NCBI GenBank assembly: GCA_949825065.1 | Contig: OX463842.1 | Location: 3,729,191 to 3,793,190, forward strand | Length of the DNA: 64,000 nt | Direction: 5' to 3' | From: Odontocerum albicorne | Lineage: Eukaryota; Arthropoda; Insecta; Trichoptera; Odontoceridae | Shown here: one piece after another, positions 63,161-64,000 of the stretch | How positions within the stretch are numbered: the stretch's first letter is position 1 | Layout: each line of letters begins with the position of its first letter | Notes under the pieces: model-generated | What the model saw: only the letters and a program-made list of their open reading frames with translations | What the model was told of the DNA's origin: nothing | The model's database searches: none | Position numbers and translations under genes: made by a program

Positions 63161-63309
63161 TAAGTAGAAAAACATTAAAAAAAAAATCACTATTTAGCTG
63201 CTTTTCATTAAAGTTTTTAAAACGTTTATATTTGATAATACGAGTACATCCAAAAAACTTGTGAGAGAAACATTGATAAAACTTGGAGAGTCATTTGTTG
63301 CGTCTGATT

Positions 63310-63500
63310 GTTTAATATCGTATTACCCTTTCGTTGTACAAGATGAGTATTAACATGTTTAATATCGTATTACCCTTTCATTGTACAAGATGAGTATTAA
63401 CATGTTTAATATCGTATTACCCTTTCGTTGTACAAGATGAGTATTAACATGTTAAATATCGTATTACCCTTTCGTTGTACAAGATGAGTATTAACATGCA
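63310..63500. repeat. 47-bp tandem repeat, 4 copies
   Basis: Unit contains GTTTAATATCGTATTACCCT, TTCGTTGTACAAGATGAGTA and TTAACAT. Copies differ at one or two positions. Confidence 0.95.
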
Positions 63501-63670
63501 TCAATATTTTCTAACGAACCAGAAAAGGCATTAAAACAAGCTTTTGAAAATCAGAAATATTTGGATACCAACATAACTCGAACCTGGAACTCTCGATTTG
63601 TATCACGCATGTTTTCATTATTAATAAATGAATATCTAGTAAGATTGCAATAGCATTGGATTAATTATTA

Positions 63671-64000
63671 GGTGTTAACATAAGTTGTGTCCGTTTTTTT
63701 CCAATTTAAAAATGAGCACCAAAACCGAAACACAATGGTAAAGGTTATACGTCATTCAAAAGAAAATTTTCTGCTCTATAAGATATTGTGTTTGCTTTTA
63801 CGTTACATATATTATTTTATTTTATTACAAGCCTTCAAAATGGAATGTCAAGTAGACGAAAGTGAGCATTTTCGTTTCAATTGTCGAAAGTTGATTTTTG
63901 TTGTTTTCACTCAAAATGTGTGGAACCCAATCATTTAAGATGATTGGGTTCCACATAGGTTCCACATATATATACAGTCATGTGACTACAATTCATCTGC
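63671..64000 (+). mobile_element. mariner-like element, left part, same family as 11335
   Basis: TA at 63669-63670, then GGTGTTAACATAAGTTGTGT and the same 5' UTR as 11335-11503. ATG 63840 gives MECQVDESEHFR, after which homology ends at about 63872. A hairpin (63919-63955) follows. The window ends before any right terminus. Confidence 0.8.
63919..63955. repeat. perfect 16-bp inverted repeat, 5-nt loop
   Basis: TGTGGAACCCAATCAT, loop TTAAG, exact complement; followed by a further GGTTCCACAT at about 63958-63967. Lies beyond the point where the mariner copy loses homology to its sister. Confidence 0.88.

Noticed and set aside
63310..63500. CRISPR-like array
   Set aside because: Identical 47-bp units sit in direct tandem without spacers, and the genome is eukaryotic.

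Overview
This window looks like a non-genic stretch of an AT-rich arthropod genome, most likely an insect and possibly a lepidopteran. The evidence is mixed. There are many LINE 3' ends of the 'three-prime tail reading gggtaggcag' type I associate with moths and butterflies, several mariner lineages, Penelope-like, piggyBac-like (TTAA), hAT and PIF/Harbinger-like elements, and tRNA-derived SINEs. The host assignment is inference; no diagnostic host gene was found. There is no convincing rRNA or tRNA gene, no CRISPR array and no bacterial operon. The only open frame that could be active is a complete mariner transposase at 40195-41214 (minus), inside an element with 28-bp matching terminal repeats and TA target duplications. 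Nearly every other protein signal is a broken transposon: LINE reverse transcriptase tails, BEL/Pao gag-protease, hAT C-terminus, Penelope endonuclease, mariner fragments and one MADF exon. Layout: 0-6 kb holds SINE heads, a TTAA MITE, two related LTR-like sequences and a 33-bp minisatellite. 6-16 kb holds two internally deleted mariners, a reverse-oriented TTAA MITE, a LINE ending in a snap-back hairpin, a BEL/Pao relic and a Penelope-like element flanked by a 12-bp duplication. 16-24 kb holds a TTAA MITE nested in a Penelope-like tail, an AT-only-core repeat, a 1.35-kb 34-bp tandem array and a mariner pseudogene. 24-36 kb is mostly unassigned sequence with small GC-richer islands, plus Penelope, LINE, SINE and MITE copies. 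36-45 kb is a stack of nested insertions: LINE into LINE, LINE into SINE, mariner into LINE, hAT into LINE. 45-57 kb holds LINE, CR1-like and SINE pieces, a second AT-core repeat, and a Tc1/mariner-type element inserted into a LINE. 57-64 kb holds a second hAT with a partial transposase, a long degenerate tandem region, a Harbinger-like element with a MADF exon, and a partial mariner at the window end. The genes do not form a pathway. What links the features is insertion history, and many target-site duplications can be read directly, so the relative order of several insertions can be established. Two recurrent structural themes stand out. First, near-perfect inverted repeats of 11-19 bp with very short loops sit at mobile-element junctions or deletion points, consistent with fold-back template switching. 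Second, three different TTAA-flanked element families each carry a palindrome just inside an end. Several GC-richer unique islands, 150-300 bp long, may be host regulatory sequence surviving between the transposons. Boundaries of degraded repeats are approximate; all homology calls come from recognising motifs by eye.
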